Shown piece by piece: positions 16,069-23,997 of a DNA stretch of 38,354 bases (position 1 is the first letter of the stretch; each line of letters begins with the position of its first letter). The stretch is taken from NCBI GenBank assembly GCA_002395085.1, contig DGVV01000116.1, positions 1 through 38,354 of the forward strand. Reading direction: 5' to 3'. The notes under the pieces are model-generated. The model did not search any database, had not been told where the DNA came from, and saw nothing but the letters and a program-made list of their open reading frames with translations. The DNA is from Ruminococcus sp. UBA4275. GTDB taxonomy: Bacteria > Bacillota > Clostridia > Oscillospirales > Ruminococcaceae. A program made the position numbers and the translations under genes.

Positions 16069-17175
16069 ATGCAATTTATGCGGCAGGCACTTACGCTTGC
16101 GCAAAAGGGGCTGGGATTTGTCAGCCCGAATCCGATGGTCGGTGCGGTGATTGTGCGGGATGGAACGGTCATTGGCGAGGGGTATCATGCACAATACGGC
16201 GGGCTTCACGCAGAGCGGAATGCCTTTGCGGACTGTGACCGCCGCGGCATCGACTGCACCGGTGCATCGCTGTATGTTACGCTTGAACCGTGCTGCCATC
16301 ACGGTAAACAGCCGCCCTGTACCGAGGCAATTCTCGCGCACGGGATCCGGCGTGTGATCATCGGTTCAAGAGATCCGAATCCGCTGGTTGCCGGCAAGGG
16401 CGTGCAGTTTCTGCGGGAACACGGCATTGCGGTGACAGAGGATGTGCTGCGCGCTGAGTGTGACCGCATCAACGAGATTTTCTTCCACTATATCACCTGC
16501 AAAACGCCGTTTGTCACAATGAAATATGCGATGACAGCAGATGGGAAAATCGCTTGTTTTACGGGGAAATCCAAGTGGATTACGGGAGAATCCGCACGGG
16601 CGGATGTGCAGGTGCAAAGGCTGAAGCACAGCGCGGTTATGGCGGGAATCGGAACCGTGCTGGCAGATGATCCCATGCTGACCTGCCGGCTTGCAAACGG
16701 AAGAAATCCGGTGCGGATTCTATGTGACAGCAGCCTGCGTATTCCGCTTAACAGCAAAATTGTGCAGACAGCAAAGGATGTTCCGACGATGATTGCGGCA
16801 GCGCAGCCTGATCCGGAGAAAGCGCGCATTCTGGAAGCAGCCGGATGCAGAATTGTCACAGCGAGCGGTACGGACGGGAAAGTTGATCTGCCCGCGCTGA
16901 TGCAGATTCTGGGCGGCGAATTGCAGATCGACAGCATTTTGCTGGAGGGCGGCGCGGCGCTGAATTGGTCGGCGCTGCAAAGCGGAATTGTTCACAAAAT
17001 CCGTGCGTATATTGCACCGAAGATCTTCGGCGGCGCAGCGGCAAAAACGCCCGTCGGCGGGATTGGCGTTGTCGAACCGGATCATGCATTCATGCTGACA
17101 GACAGTGCAGCAGAGATGATCGGCGGGGATCTTGTGATAGAAAGCAGGGTGAAATATGTTCACAGGAATTGTTGA
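16069..17175 (+). CDS. ribD: Bifunctional riboflavin deaminase/reductase RibD
   Basis: This 368-residue enzyme deaminates the pyrimidine product of GTP cyclohydrolase II and then reduces the ribosyl chain. The N-terminal zinc deaminase (about 1-145) shows SPNPMVGAVIV, HAE (47-49) and EPCC (73-76) with C84. The C-terminal reductase (about 148-365) shows MKYAMTADGKIA, GKSKWITG and LLEGGAALNW. The start is uncertain: ATG 16069 fits the family, but the GGAGG at 16044-16048 is 20 nt away. An in-frame GTG at 16048 overlaps that site and would add seven residues. The 3' end overlaps ribE by 20 nt. Confidence 0.95.
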   Translation: MQFMRQALTLAQKGLGFVSPNPMVGAVIVRDGTVIGEGYHAQYGGLHAERNAFADCDRRGIDCTGASLYVTLEPCCHHGKQPPCTEAILAHGIRRVIIGSRDPNPLVAGKGVQFLREHGIAVTEDVLRAECDRINEIFFHYITCKTPFVTMKYAMTADGKIACFTGKSKWITGESARADVQVQRLKHSAVMAGIGTVLADDPMLTCRLANGRNPVRILCDSSLRIPLNSKIVQTAKDVPTMIAAAQPDPEKARILEAAGCRIVTASGTDGKVDLPALMQILGGELQIDSILLEGGAALNWSALQSGIVHKIRAYIAPKIFGGAAAKTPVGGIGVVEPDHAFMLTDSAAEMIGGDLVIESRVKYVHRNC

Positions 17176-17800
17176 GGAGGTCGGGACGGTCAGTTCGGTG
17201 ATCCGGACAGGGAGCAGTTCGAGTATCCGGATTCACGCAGCAGCGGTTCTGGAGGCGACAAAAACCGGTGACAGCATCGCTGTCAACGGCGTGTGCCTGA
17301 CCGTCACACGGCTTGGCAAAGACTGGTTTGAAGCGGATGTCATGAACGAGACGCTGCAGCGTTCGTCGCTGGGGATGCTGCGTACCGGCAGTCCGGTGAA
17401 TCTGGAACGTGCAATGGCGGCGAACGGCAGATTCGGCGGGCATATCGTATCCGGTCATATCGACGGAACGGGTACAATCACCGGCATGGAACAGGACGGC
17501 ATTGCGATTCGGATGACGCTTGCTGCCGCACCGGAAATTCTGCGGTATATCGTGGAAAAAGGTTCGGTGGCAATCGACGGCATCAGCCTGACGGTTACGG
17601 CGGTGACAGACCGTGATTTCAGTGTTTCCATGATTCCGCATACGGTGCAGAATACGGTTCTGCGCTGCAAGAAAGCGGGTGATCCGGTCAATCTGGAAAA
17701 TGACATCATCGGAAAATACGTAGAAAAGCTGGTGAAACCGGCAGCAGACACAGGCAGCAGCATTTCGGCAGATTTTTTGGCTGCGAATGGATTTCTGTAA
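17156..17800 (+). CDS. ribE: Riboflavin synthase, alpha subunit
   Basis: This 214-residue enzyme dismutates two molecules of 6,7-dimethyl-8-ribityllumazine into riboflavin. It opens with the hallmark MFTGIVEEVGTV and contains two similar lumazine-binding halves, each with a version of the same repeat: SIAVNGVCLTVT in the first and SVAIDGISLTVTAV in the second. HIVSGHIDGTG marks the junction. The ATG lies inside the end of ribD, with GCAGGGTG upstream, so translation is probably coupled. Length is normal. Confidence 0.96.
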   Translation: MFTGIVEEVGTVSSVIRTGSSSSIRIHAAAVLEATKTGDSIAVNGVCLTVTRLGKDWFEADVMNETLQRSSLGMLRTGSPVNLERAMAANGRFGGHIVSGHIDGTGTITGMEQDGIAIRMTLAAAPEILRYIVEKGSVAIDGISLTVTAVTDRDFSVSMIPHTVQNTVLRCKKAGDPVNLENDIIGKYVEKLVKPAADTGSSISADFLAANGFL

Positions 17801-17814
17801 ACGGAGGAATTGTG

Positions 17815-19041
17815 ATGTCAGAAAACGAATTCCGGTACAGCACAGTTGAGGAGGCTGTACAGGCGCTGCAAAACGGAGAGATCATTTTGGTGACGGATGA
17901 TGCAGACAGAGAAAATGAGGGCGACATGATATGTGCTGCGGAATATGCAACGACGGAAAATGTAAACTTTATGGCGGCACACGCAAGAGGTCTGATCTGT
18001 ATGCCGATGAGTATTGCGATGTGCGAAAAGCTGCATCTGCCGCAAATGGTCGATTACAATACCGATAACCACAGCACGGCGTTTACGGTGTCGATTGATC
18101 ACATTCAGACGACAACAGGTATTTCTGCCGCAGAACGCGGATTCACTGCGAGAATGGCTGTCAGCGAGGATGCAAAACCGGAGGATTTCCGAAAGCCCGG
18201 TCATATGTTTCCGCTGACAGCTCGGAAAAACGGTGTTCTGGAACGCGAAGGACATACGGAAGCGACGGTTGATCTGATGCGGCTTGCCGGTCTGAAAGAA
18301 TGCGGTCTTTGCTGCGAGGTGATGCGGGACGACGGTTCTATGATGCGCACAGCGGAATTGCATCAGATGGCAAAAGAATGGGGGATGAAGTTCATCACCA
18401 TTCAGCAGATTCAGGATTACAGAAAGGTGCATGACCGTCTGGTGGCGTGTGTCGCAAACACGAAACTGCCCACGCGATACGGCGAATTCAGAGCGCTGGG
18501 TTACGTCAATAACCTGACCGGCGAACATCATGTGGCACTGGTGAAGGGCGACATCGGAGACGGAACGGATATTCTTTGCAGGGTACATTCGGAATGCCTG
18601 ACCGGCGATGCGTTCGGTTCGCTGAAATGCGACTGCGGGCAGCAGTTTGCCGCCGCAATGAACATGATCGAACGGGAAGGCAAGGGCGTTCTGCTGTATA
18701 TGCAGCAAGAGGGGAGAGGCATCGGTCTGATCAACAAACTTCGTGCGTATGAATTGCAGGATCAGGGCTTGGATACGCTGGAGGCAAATCTGGCGCTTGG
18801 TTTCCCCGGCGATCTGCGCGAATACTACATCGGCGCGCAGATTCTTCGGGATTTGGGCTGCAAAACGCTGCGGCTGCTCACCAACAATCCCGATAAAGTG
18901 TACGGTCTCAGTGGATTTGGTCTGGAGATTCGGGAGCGAATCCCGATTCAGATGGATGCAACAGCATACGATCTGTATTATCTGAAAACGAAGCAGGCGA
19001 AAATGGGGCATATCCTTCATTTTGCTGATGAAATCAATTGA
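17815..19041 (+). CDS. ribBA: Bifunctional DHBP synthase / GTP cyclohydrolase II
   Basis: This 408-residue fusion supplies both precursors of the pathway. The N-terminal RibB half (about 1-205) makes 3,4-dihydroxy-2-butanone 4-phosphate from ribulose 5-phosphate and shows DDADRENEGDMI and GHTEATVDLM. The C-terminal RibA half (about 206-400) opens GTP; its zinc site is in HSECLTGDAFGSLKCDCG and its active-site stretch is QQEGRGIGL. I choose ATG 17815 rather than GTG 17812 because GGAGG lies 7 nt before the ATG. It begins 14 nt after ribE. Confidence 0.96.
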   Translation: MSENEFRYSTVEEAVQALQNGEIILVTDDADRENEGDMICAAEYATTENVNFMAAHARGLICMPMSIAMCEKLHLPQMVDYNTDNHSTAFTVSIDHIQTTTGISAAERGFTARMAVSEDAKPEDFRKPGHMFPLTARKNGVLEREGHTEATVDLMRLAGLKECGLCCEVMRDDGSMMRTAELHQMAKEWGMKFITIQQIQDYRKVHDRLVACVANTKLPTRYGEFRALGYVNNLTGEHHVALVKGDIGDGTDILCRVHSECLTGDAFGSLKCDCGQQFAAAMNMIEREGKGVLLYMQQEGRGIGLINKLRAYELQDQGLDTLEANLALGFPGDLREYYIGAQILRDLGCKTLRLLTNNPDKVYGLSGFGLEIRERIPIQMDATAYDLYYLKTKQAKMGHILHFADEIN

Positions 19042-19060
19042 AAATAAGGAGAATTGTATC

Positions 19061-19537
19061 ATGAGAACATTTGAAGGCAAACTGATTCCGGCATCGGAGA
19101 ACGACATTAAAATCGGCATTGTAGTTGCGCGGTTCAACGAGTTTATCACGGCAAAGCTGCTTGGCGGCGCGGTTGATACTCTGAAGCGCCACGGCATCTG
19201 CGAGGATGACATCAGTGTCGCGTGGGTTCCGGGCGCATTTGAAATTCCGCTGATTGCACAGAAAATGGCGCAGTCTGGCAAATACGATGCTGTGATTTGT
19301 CTCGGCGCGATTATCCGCGGCAGCACCTCGCATTATGATCTTGTATGCAGCGAGGCAGCAAAGGGGATTGCGCAGGTATCTCTGCAAAGCAGGATTCCGG
19401 TCATGTTTGGCGTCATCACCACCGAAAACATTGAGCAGGCAATCGAACGTGCCGGTTCAAAAGCCGGCAACAAGGGCAGCGAATGCGCGGCGGGCGCAAT
19501 CGAAATGGTCAATCTGATGCGTCAGATGGAAGCGTAA
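19061..19537 (+). CDS. ribH: Lumazine synthase (beta subunit)
   Basis: This 158-residue enzyme condenses the RibB and RibD products to 6,7-dimethyl-8-ribityllumazine, forming large shells in relatives. It shows VARFNEFITAKLLGGA, VPGAFEIP, the phosphate-binding GAIIRGSTSHYD and PVMFGVITTE. Start ATG 19061 is preceded by AAGGAG at 9 nt; an upstream in-frame start at 19022 lies inside ribBA and is rejected. It is the last gene of the operon. Confidence 0.96.
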   Translation: MRTFEGKLIPASENDIKIGIVVARFNEFITAKLLGGAVDTLKRHGICEDDISVAWVPGAFEIPLIAQKMAQSGKYDAVICLGAIIRGSTSHYDLVCSEAAKGIAQVSLQSRIPVMFGVITTENIEQAIERAGSKAGNKGSECAAGAIEMVNLMRQMEA

Positions 19538-19621
19538 GCACAGAAAAAGACGGCTCTCAGGAAGGATACAGCCGGAACATTATATGAAAATGGTGCCGGA
19601 TCTGAAACAGAATATCCCGAT

Positions 19622-19654
19622 AAAGGGTCTGCCGTGATCTGCGGCAGACCCTTT
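19622..19654 (+). terminator. Stem-loop after the riboflavin operon, first copy
   Basis: AAAGGGTCTGCCG (19622-19634) and CGGCAGACCCTTT (19642-19654) form a 13-bp perfect stem with loop TGATCTG. It lies 84 nt past ribH and is the likely operon terminator, although no U-tract follows; instead AGTCTGTCGAGAAACC does. A 32-bp direct copy, including the loop, recurs at 19899-19930. Confidence 0.7.
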
Positions 19655-19898
19655 AGTCTGTCGAGAAACCTATTGCTGCCACAAATAAAGTTTTTGGTCA
19701 AGCTTTTTTCAAAAAGCTTGCGGGTCGAGGGCAGAGCCCTCGCCGCGCTCCGCAGAGCGCGGAATTCCTGAGCGTTCATGCGGGGAAAAGGAGAGTTTGA
19801 GAGGAAAAAACCAAAGCGGTTTTTTCCTCTCATTACATAATCTTTGTTCTGCTCTTGTCTAAGGCTAAATATCATCGCGAGACTTTTTCGACAAGCTG
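19655..19898. repeat. Structured repeat between duplicated hairpins, MITE-like
   Basis: These 244 bp lie exactly between two identical 32-bp hairpin copies. The ends are imperfect inverted repeats: AGTCTGTCGAGAAA on the left, and AGCTTGTCGAAAAA read inward from the right. Inside are four consecutive stem-loops: 19699-19720 (10 bp), 19726-19742 (7 bp), 19743-19762 (8 bp) and 19799-19831 (14 bp, GAGAGGAAAAAACC arm). The right end shares sequence with both contig ends. A 117-codon minus-strand open frame crosses it but looks like translated repeat, not a gene. The element class is inference. Confidence 0.6.
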
Positions 19899-19930
19899 AA
19901 GGGTCTGCCGTGATCTGCGGCAGACCCTTT
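19899..19930 (-). repeat. Second copy of the riboflavin-operon hairpin
   Basis: This exactly repeats 19623-19654, including loop TGATCTG, 276 bp downstream. On the minus strand it is followed by CAGCTTGTCGAAAAAG, the same flank seen beyond the hairpins at both contig ends. From here to 20105 I see only AT-rich sequence with no convincing gene; a 68-codon open frame at 19995-20201 lacks a ribosome binding site. Confidence 0.8.
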
Positions 19931-20105
19931 GCAATATAGTTGTAATTATATAAACCAAATGGAGTGCAATATTGTTTTATTTAACCTTTGAAAAATGGCT
20001 TCAGAACCCATGACCTTTCAGATTTCGGAAAATATATCAATCAATTCGGCGGCGACGGAAATGTGTGCTGAATCTGAAGCAAATGTGAAAATTGGCGGAA
20101 AAGCA

Positions 20106-20134
20106 TTGACTTATAAACTGAAATGTGGTACAAT
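20106..20134 (+). promoter_or_regulatory. Promoter of the small secreted LRR gene
   Basis: TTGACT (20106-20111) and TACAAT (20129-20134) have a 17-nt spacer. The start would fall near 20141, giving an untranslated leader of nearly 200 nt before the ATG at 20338. The leader includes short inverted segments (for example GACTGTCC near GGAAAGTC) but I recognise no riboswitch class. Confidence 0.6.
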
Positions 20135-20337
20135 AAGAGCCATAGAGCGAGACATACTCCAACATTTCAACAACGCTCTGAAGACACCGAAGACATCATG
20201 ACTGTCCGGAAAGTCAGTCTCCGGATTCCACACAGCAGGAACAACTGTGCAGACTGTAGTTGATTATTGTACTATTCATCGCTCTTACATTTTCCGCAAT
20301 ATCATACCATACATTTGTACTATAGGAGAAAAAAACA

Positions 20338-21192
20338 ATGAAAAGATCAGTCAAGGCAATTGTTGCAGCAACCTGCGCAGCATTTCTGTGCGCTGCACCT
20401 GCAATTTCTAACGTCGCACCTGTGATCAACAGCATCTCTGCATCTGCTTACTATATCCCGAATGCTTATGCTGACATCGACCACAACTTCATCGCTACGA
20501 TTTCTTATGATCACACCGATGATCAGGGCAGAACCATTTATAACGGCTGCCACCTCGATTACAGATTCGAGACGCTGAGAACCGGTGAGTCTGTCATCAT
20601 GGTCTGCGGTTCTGATCTCGCAGTTTCCATTGTCAACGTTCCGAACCGCGTGAAGCTGAACGGCCAGATTTACTGGGTCGGCGGTATCGCAGAGGGCGCA
20701 TTCACCGATAAGAACGGTACGCAGAACGGTCACGGCGCAGGTCTGACCAAGCTGATTCTTTCTAACGCTACGTACCTCAAGGAGATCAAGCCGAACGCTT
20801 TCAAGAACTGCACGGCGCTCACCTCGGTTGACCTCAAGAGCGGCAATCTCTACTGGATTGACAACAGTGCATTTGAGAACTGCTCCGGTATCACCGAGCT
20901 GAATCTCCCCAGCACTGTGAGAGAGGTTGGTTCTTATGCATTCATGAACAGCGGCATCAAGAACCTGACCTTCAACTACAACAGCAGATACAACCTCAAG
21001 CTGAACCAGTTCGCTTTCGGCAACTGCACTTCGATCCGCAGCATTAAGAATAATAACGACATTGACTACACGAACAGCAGCAAGAAGGCTTTCCAGGGTG
21101 TCAATAAGAACTACATCTCGTTCTCTACCGGCAGAAGCACTTCTTCCCCCTACAACAGCTATGTCTATGGCTTCATCAACTACTTCTTCTAA
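20338..21192 (+). CDS. Secreted BspA-type LRR_5 protein
   Basis: This 284-residue exported protein has a signal peptide (about 1-36, ending near SASA) and a C-terminal run of LRR_5/BspA-type leucine-rich repeats from about residue 130, for example LKEIKPNAFKNCTALTSVDL and WIDNSAFENCSGITELNL. Such proteins sit on the surface and bind host or microbial partners; the ligand here is unknown. No anchor or dockerin is visible, so it is probably released. Codon choice is strongly biased (AAC, AAG, TTC dominate), unlike its neighbours, which suggests high expression. ATAGGAG lies 10 nt before the ATG, and a strong terminator follows. Confidence 0.82.
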   Translation: MKRSVKAIVAATCAAFLCAAPAISNVAPVINSISASAYYIPNAYADIDHNFIATISYDHTDDQGRTIYNGCHLDYRFETLRTGESVIMVCGSDLAVSIVNVPNRVKLNGQIYWVGGIAEGAFTDKNGTQNGHGAGLTKLILSNATYLKEIKPNAFKNCTALTSVDLKSGNLYWIDNSAFENCSGITELNLPSTVREVGSYAFMNSGIKNLTFNYNSRYNLKLNQFAFGNCTSIRSIKNNNDIDYTNSSKKAFQGVNKNYISFSTGRSTSSPYNSYVYGFINYFF

Positions 21193-21215
21193 TATCTGAT
21201 TATTGCAAACCCAGT

Positions 21216-21244
21216 GAGCCTGCCGTTTTCCGGCAGGCTCTTTT
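21216..21244 (+). terminator. Terminator of the small LRR gene
   Basis: GAGCCTGCCG (21216-21225) and CGGCAGGCTC (21231-21240) form a 10-bp perfect stem with a 5-nt loop and four Ts. It begins 23 nt past the stop codon. Confidence 0.88.
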
Positions 21245-21278
21245 GCATGATGCGCTCCGGATTTTTTTCAGGCGTATC

Positions 21279-21307
21279 TTGCAATTCGGAGCTGATTGTG
21301 ATATAAT
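21279..21307 (+). promoter_or_regulatory. Promoter of the HD-domain gene
   Basis: TTGCAA (21279-21284) and TATAAT (21302-21307) have a 17-nt spacer, about 107 nt upstream of the ATG. Confidence 0.65.
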
Positions 21308-21414
21308 AATGTCAGCGCGGATGCCGGTTGATTCTGCGGGCATCGGGATGAAAGCTGTGAAGATACTGCGTTCTGGAGCGCACGGCTTCACAGGCTGAAA
21401 CGGAGGAATATGTT

Positions 21415-22011
21415 ATGATTACCAGAGATGAAGCGTTTGACTTGCTGTGCAAGTACAACAAAGACCCGTTCCATATTCAGCACGCCCTGACTGTGGAAGC
21501 CGTCATGAAATGGTATGCAAATGAACTTGGCTATGCGGAAAATGCGGATTTTTGGGGGATTGCAGGTTTGCTGCATGACATTGATTTTGAACTTTATCCC
21601 GATGAACACTGTCTGAAAGCTCCGGAACTGCTGAGAGAAGGCGGCGTCAGCGATGACATCATTCATGCTGTCTGTTCGCACGGATATGGGATTACAGTCG
21701 GCTGCGGCGCTACGATTGATGTAGAACCGGTTCATGAAATGGAGAAGGTGCTGTTTGCAGCGGACGAATTAACCGGTCTGATCTGGGCTGCGGCGCTGAT
21801 GCGTCCCTCCAAAAGCACAAAGGATATGGAATTGAAATCCCTGAAAAAGAAGTATAAGAGCAAGGGATTTGCAGCAGGCTGTTCGAGAGAAGTGATTGAA
21901 CGCGGCGCGCAGCAGCTTGGCTGGGAACTGGATACACTGCTGGAGCGGACGCTGCGTGCGATGGCTGCCAGCGAGGATACGATCAATGCCGGAATGGCTG
22001 CTTTGTCCTGA
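21415..22011 (+). CDS. HD-domain phosphohydrolase
   Basis: This 198-residue soluble protein belongs to the HD superfamily of metal-dependent phosphohydrolases. The first ligand His is in FHIQHALTVE (about H23) and the HD pair is in LLHDIDFELYP (H54, D55). A later His is in VCSHGYG and the closing Asp is in AADELTGLI. This short single-domain form resembles proteins often annotated as HDIG-type hydrolases; substrates in the family include nucleotides, and none can be assigned here. GGAGG lies 8 nt before the ATG. It stands alone with its own promoter and the long hairpin at 22180-22223 downstream. Confidence 0.85.
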   Translation: MITRDEAFDLLCKYNKDPFHIQHALTVEAVMKWYANELGYAENADFWGIAGLLHDIDFELYPDEHCLKAPELLREGGVSDDIIHAVCSHGYGITVGCGATIDVEPVHEMEKVLFAADELTGLIWAAALMRPSKSTKDMELKSLKKKYKSKGFAAGCSREVIERGAQQLGWELDTLLERTLRAMAASEDTINAGMAALS

Positions 22012-22046
22012 AAGAAACAGTTGCGGTTACGGATTTTGGCAGTTGA

Positions 22047-22196
22047 GTATTTGAGGATGCAGATGATCCTGTGCGGGATCTTTTGCCGCTGAAAGCAGAT
22101 TATGAAAACTGCGCAACAGCGGAAGCGCTGCGTATCATTTGCAGCATTGAAAGCAAAACACAGAAGCATACTGGATGGAAAAGCCAGCGAAAATGA
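22047..22196 (+). pseudogene. Possible 3' remnant of a lost gene
   Basis: One frame reads as protein with the local codon habit: FEDADDPVRDLLPLKADY, then ENCATAEALRIICSIESKTQ, ending at a TGA at 22194-22196. There is no start codon with a ribosome binding site, and a stop lies just upstream at 22044-22046. It looks like the tail of a truncated gene, family not recognised. It could also be chance, since only about 50 codons are open. Confidence 0.3.
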
Positions 22197-22223
22197 CGTT
22201 GATATGTCATTTTCGCTGGCTTT
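22180..22223 (+). terminator. Long perfect hairpin after the HD gene
   Basis: An 18-bp perfect stem (22180-22197 with 22206-22223, arm core AGCCAGCGAAAATGAC) closes an 8-nt loop. Only a weak T-tract follows. It probably ends the HD-gene transcript. The stem is unusually long for a terminator and may instead be a small inverted-repeat element. Confidence 0.5.
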
Positions 22224-22348
22224 CCTCATGTCCGGGCTCTGGCTGCAAAGATGTGTATTCGGGGAAGATTATCACCACGTTTATATCACAGTGTGATCAT
22301 TTTATGCAGAAATCTTTCGGGTTTCTTTAACTTTGCATCCGGATAATT

Positions 22349-22379
22349 CTCATAAAGCTGTCATAAAAATGCTTATAAT
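22349..22379 (+). promoter_or_regulatory. Activator-type promoter of the HtrA-like gene
   Basis: TATAAT at 22374-22379 has no good -35 box. In its place is a direct repeat, TCATAAA at 22350-22356 and again at 22361-22367, an 11-bp period. The second copy sits in CTGTCATAAA, which resembles boxes bound by OmpR/PhoB-family response regulators. An activated promoter is inferred. Confidence 0.5.
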
Positions 22380-22439
22380 AATACTTGTAAGCAAGAAGCA
22401 CAGCCGGACAAACGGCTAACATAGAAAGGACGGTTTACG

Positions 22440-23693
22440 ATGAAAAATCAGAAGAATCAAAAGGGTTACGGCATGATGAAGGTTACGGCAGCACTGGCTG
22501 CAATGGCAATCGTTTCGGGTACTTCCATCGGAATGTACAAGCTGACAACGGAGCTGAAAACTGAAGTTCCTGCGTGGAATCTCAGCGAAGAATCTGCGGA
22601 TGCCGGCGATTCTGCACAGAAAAGCACGGCACAAACCGCAGCACAGGCAACCGGAATGAGCTGGATTGAAATGGCTGCGCCTGCCGGTTCGCTGACTGTT
22701 CCGGAGATTGTGGAGAAAGCAATGCCTTCCGCAGTCGGCATCAGTTCAACGTTTACTTATACCGAACAGGCTGCGGGTTATGCAGGATTTGGAATGCGCG
22801 GCAATGCGCAGCAGGTCACGCAGGAAGTCTCGGCAACGGGCAGCGGAATTGTCATGAGCAGCGATGGCTACATCATCACAAATGCACACGTCATTTACGA
22901 TACCGAAAGCGAATACAATATGGGCAAGGCAACCTCTGTCAAGGTAGTTATGGGTGCAAATCACGATGAAGAATACGATGCTGAAATCGTAGGCTATGAT
23001 ATTCAGACTGACCTTGCTGTCCTGAAGATTGATGCTGACGGTCTGACGCCTGCTGAATTCGGAAACAGCGATGAGCTGAAGGTCGGTGAACTGGTCGTTG
23101 CAATCGGCAATCCGCTTGGATTTGAACTCTACGGTACAACGACCTGCGGCATTGTTTCCGCTAAGAACCGCGAAGTGCAGCTTGAGGACAGAACCATGAC
23201 CCTGATTCAGACGGATGCAGCGATCAATGCCGGTAATTCCGGCGGTATGCTGCTGAATTCCTACGGACAGGTTGTCGGCATCAACTCGATGAAGATGGGT
23301 TCTTCTTACGGCGAAGCAAGTGTGGAGGGCCTGGGATTTGCAATCCCGATCTCTGATGCAGCCGAAATCATCCGTTCGCTCATCAATGACGGCTATGTCA
23401 CCGGCAGACCGCTGCTTGGCATCACCGGTACGACGGTTTCCGCTGAACAGTCGGAATTCTATCACATTCCGCAGGGCGTGTATGTCTACAGTGTGCCGGA
23501 AAACAACACCGCAGATTTGCAGCAGGGTGATGTCATTACTGCAATTGACGGCGTGGAAATCTCCACGATGGAAGAACTGAATGAGCAGAAGAATCTGCAT
23601 ACTGCCGGCGAAACCGTCACGCTGCAAATCACCCGTGAAGGGGAAAGCATGGATGTGCAGATCACCTTGCAGGAGAGCAGACCTGAAGCATAA
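22440..23693 (+). CDS. HtrA/DegP-type membrane-anchored serine protease
   Basis: This 417-residue protease has an N-terminal anchor (about 14-33), a low-complexity linker, a trypsin-like domain (about 95-320) and one PDZ domain (about 325-415). The catalytic triad is visible: H150 in TNAHVI, D191 in TDLAVL, S267 in GNSGG. Such enzymes degrade or refold damaged envelope proteins. The PDZ segment contains QQGDVITAIDGVEI. AAAGGA lies about 9 nt before the ATG. The gene is monocistronic, with its own promoter and terminator. The possible response-regulator box upstream would fit envelope-stress control, which is inference. Confidence 0.93.
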   Translation: MKNQKNQKGYGMMKVTAALAAMAIVSGTSIGMYKLTTELKTEVPAWNLSEESADAGDSAQKSTAQTAAQATGMSWIEMAAPAGSLTVPEIVEKAMPSAVGISSTFTYTEQAAGYAGFGMRGNAQQVTQEVSATGSGIVMSSDGYIITNAHVIYDTESEYNMGKATSVKVVMGANHDEEYDAEIVGYDIQTDLAVLKIDADGLTPAEFGNSDELKVGELVVAIGNPLGFELYGTTTCGIVSAKNREVQLEDRTMTLIQTDAAINAGNSGGMLLNSYGQVVGINSMKMGSSYGEASVEGLGFAIPISDAAEIIRSLINDGYVTGRPLLGITGTTVSAEQSEFYHIPQGVYVYSVPENNTADLQQGDVITAIDGVEISTMEELNEQKNLHTAGETVTLQITREGESMDVQITLQESRPEA

Positions 23694-23727
23694 TCTACCT
23701 TTGCAGTTTACAATATAAGAAACGAGA

Positions 23728-23776
23728 ACGGCAGCCGAACGGAGTGATTCCGTAGATTCCGGCTGCCGTCTTTTTT
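23728..23776 (+). terminator. Terminator of the HtrA-like gene
   Basis: ACGGCAGCCG (23728-23737) and CGGCTGCCGT (23760-23769) form a 10-bp stem with a smaller ACGGA/TCCGT stem inside the loop. TCTTTTTT follows. Confidence 0.88.
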
Positions 23777-23905
23777 ATGATTTCCGCTGCCGGATTCGGC
23801 AGTGAAAGAAATGGCGGGAGTTTTTTGGAAATGTAGTTTTGGGTATCTGACTTTTAGGTGGTTGATGAATTGCTGTGAAATCAGACAACCTGTACTGAAC
23901 CCATA

Positions 23906-23985
23906 TCAAAAGGATCGCGCAAGCCTTTTCAAAGGCTTGCAGGAGTCCGGAGAGCGTCCCCAAGCCACCCTTTTTATTATTATAA
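23906..23985. repeat. Intergenic repeat-like element with 10-bp palindrome
   Basis: The core GCAAGCCTTT-TC-AAAGGCTTGC (23919-23940) has the same plan as the CAAGCTTTTT-TC-AAAAAGCTTG hairpin at 19699-19720: a 10-bp stem, a TC spacer, then a G-rich flank. It may be a related dispersed repeat and could end the minus-strand flavodoxin transcript. The rest of 23777-23997 shows no gene. Confidence 0.45.
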
Positions 23986-23997
23986 TTCTCTCTCCTG

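Noticed and set aside
17818..19326. A 502-codon minus-strand frame across ribBA and ribH
   Set aside because: It crosses two well-identified genes and has no motif or start site of its own.
19522..19875. A 117-codon minus-strand frame inside the hairpin-flanked repeat
   Set aside because: It runs through four perfect stem-loops of a non-coding repeat and overlaps the hairpin; it has no ribosome binding site.
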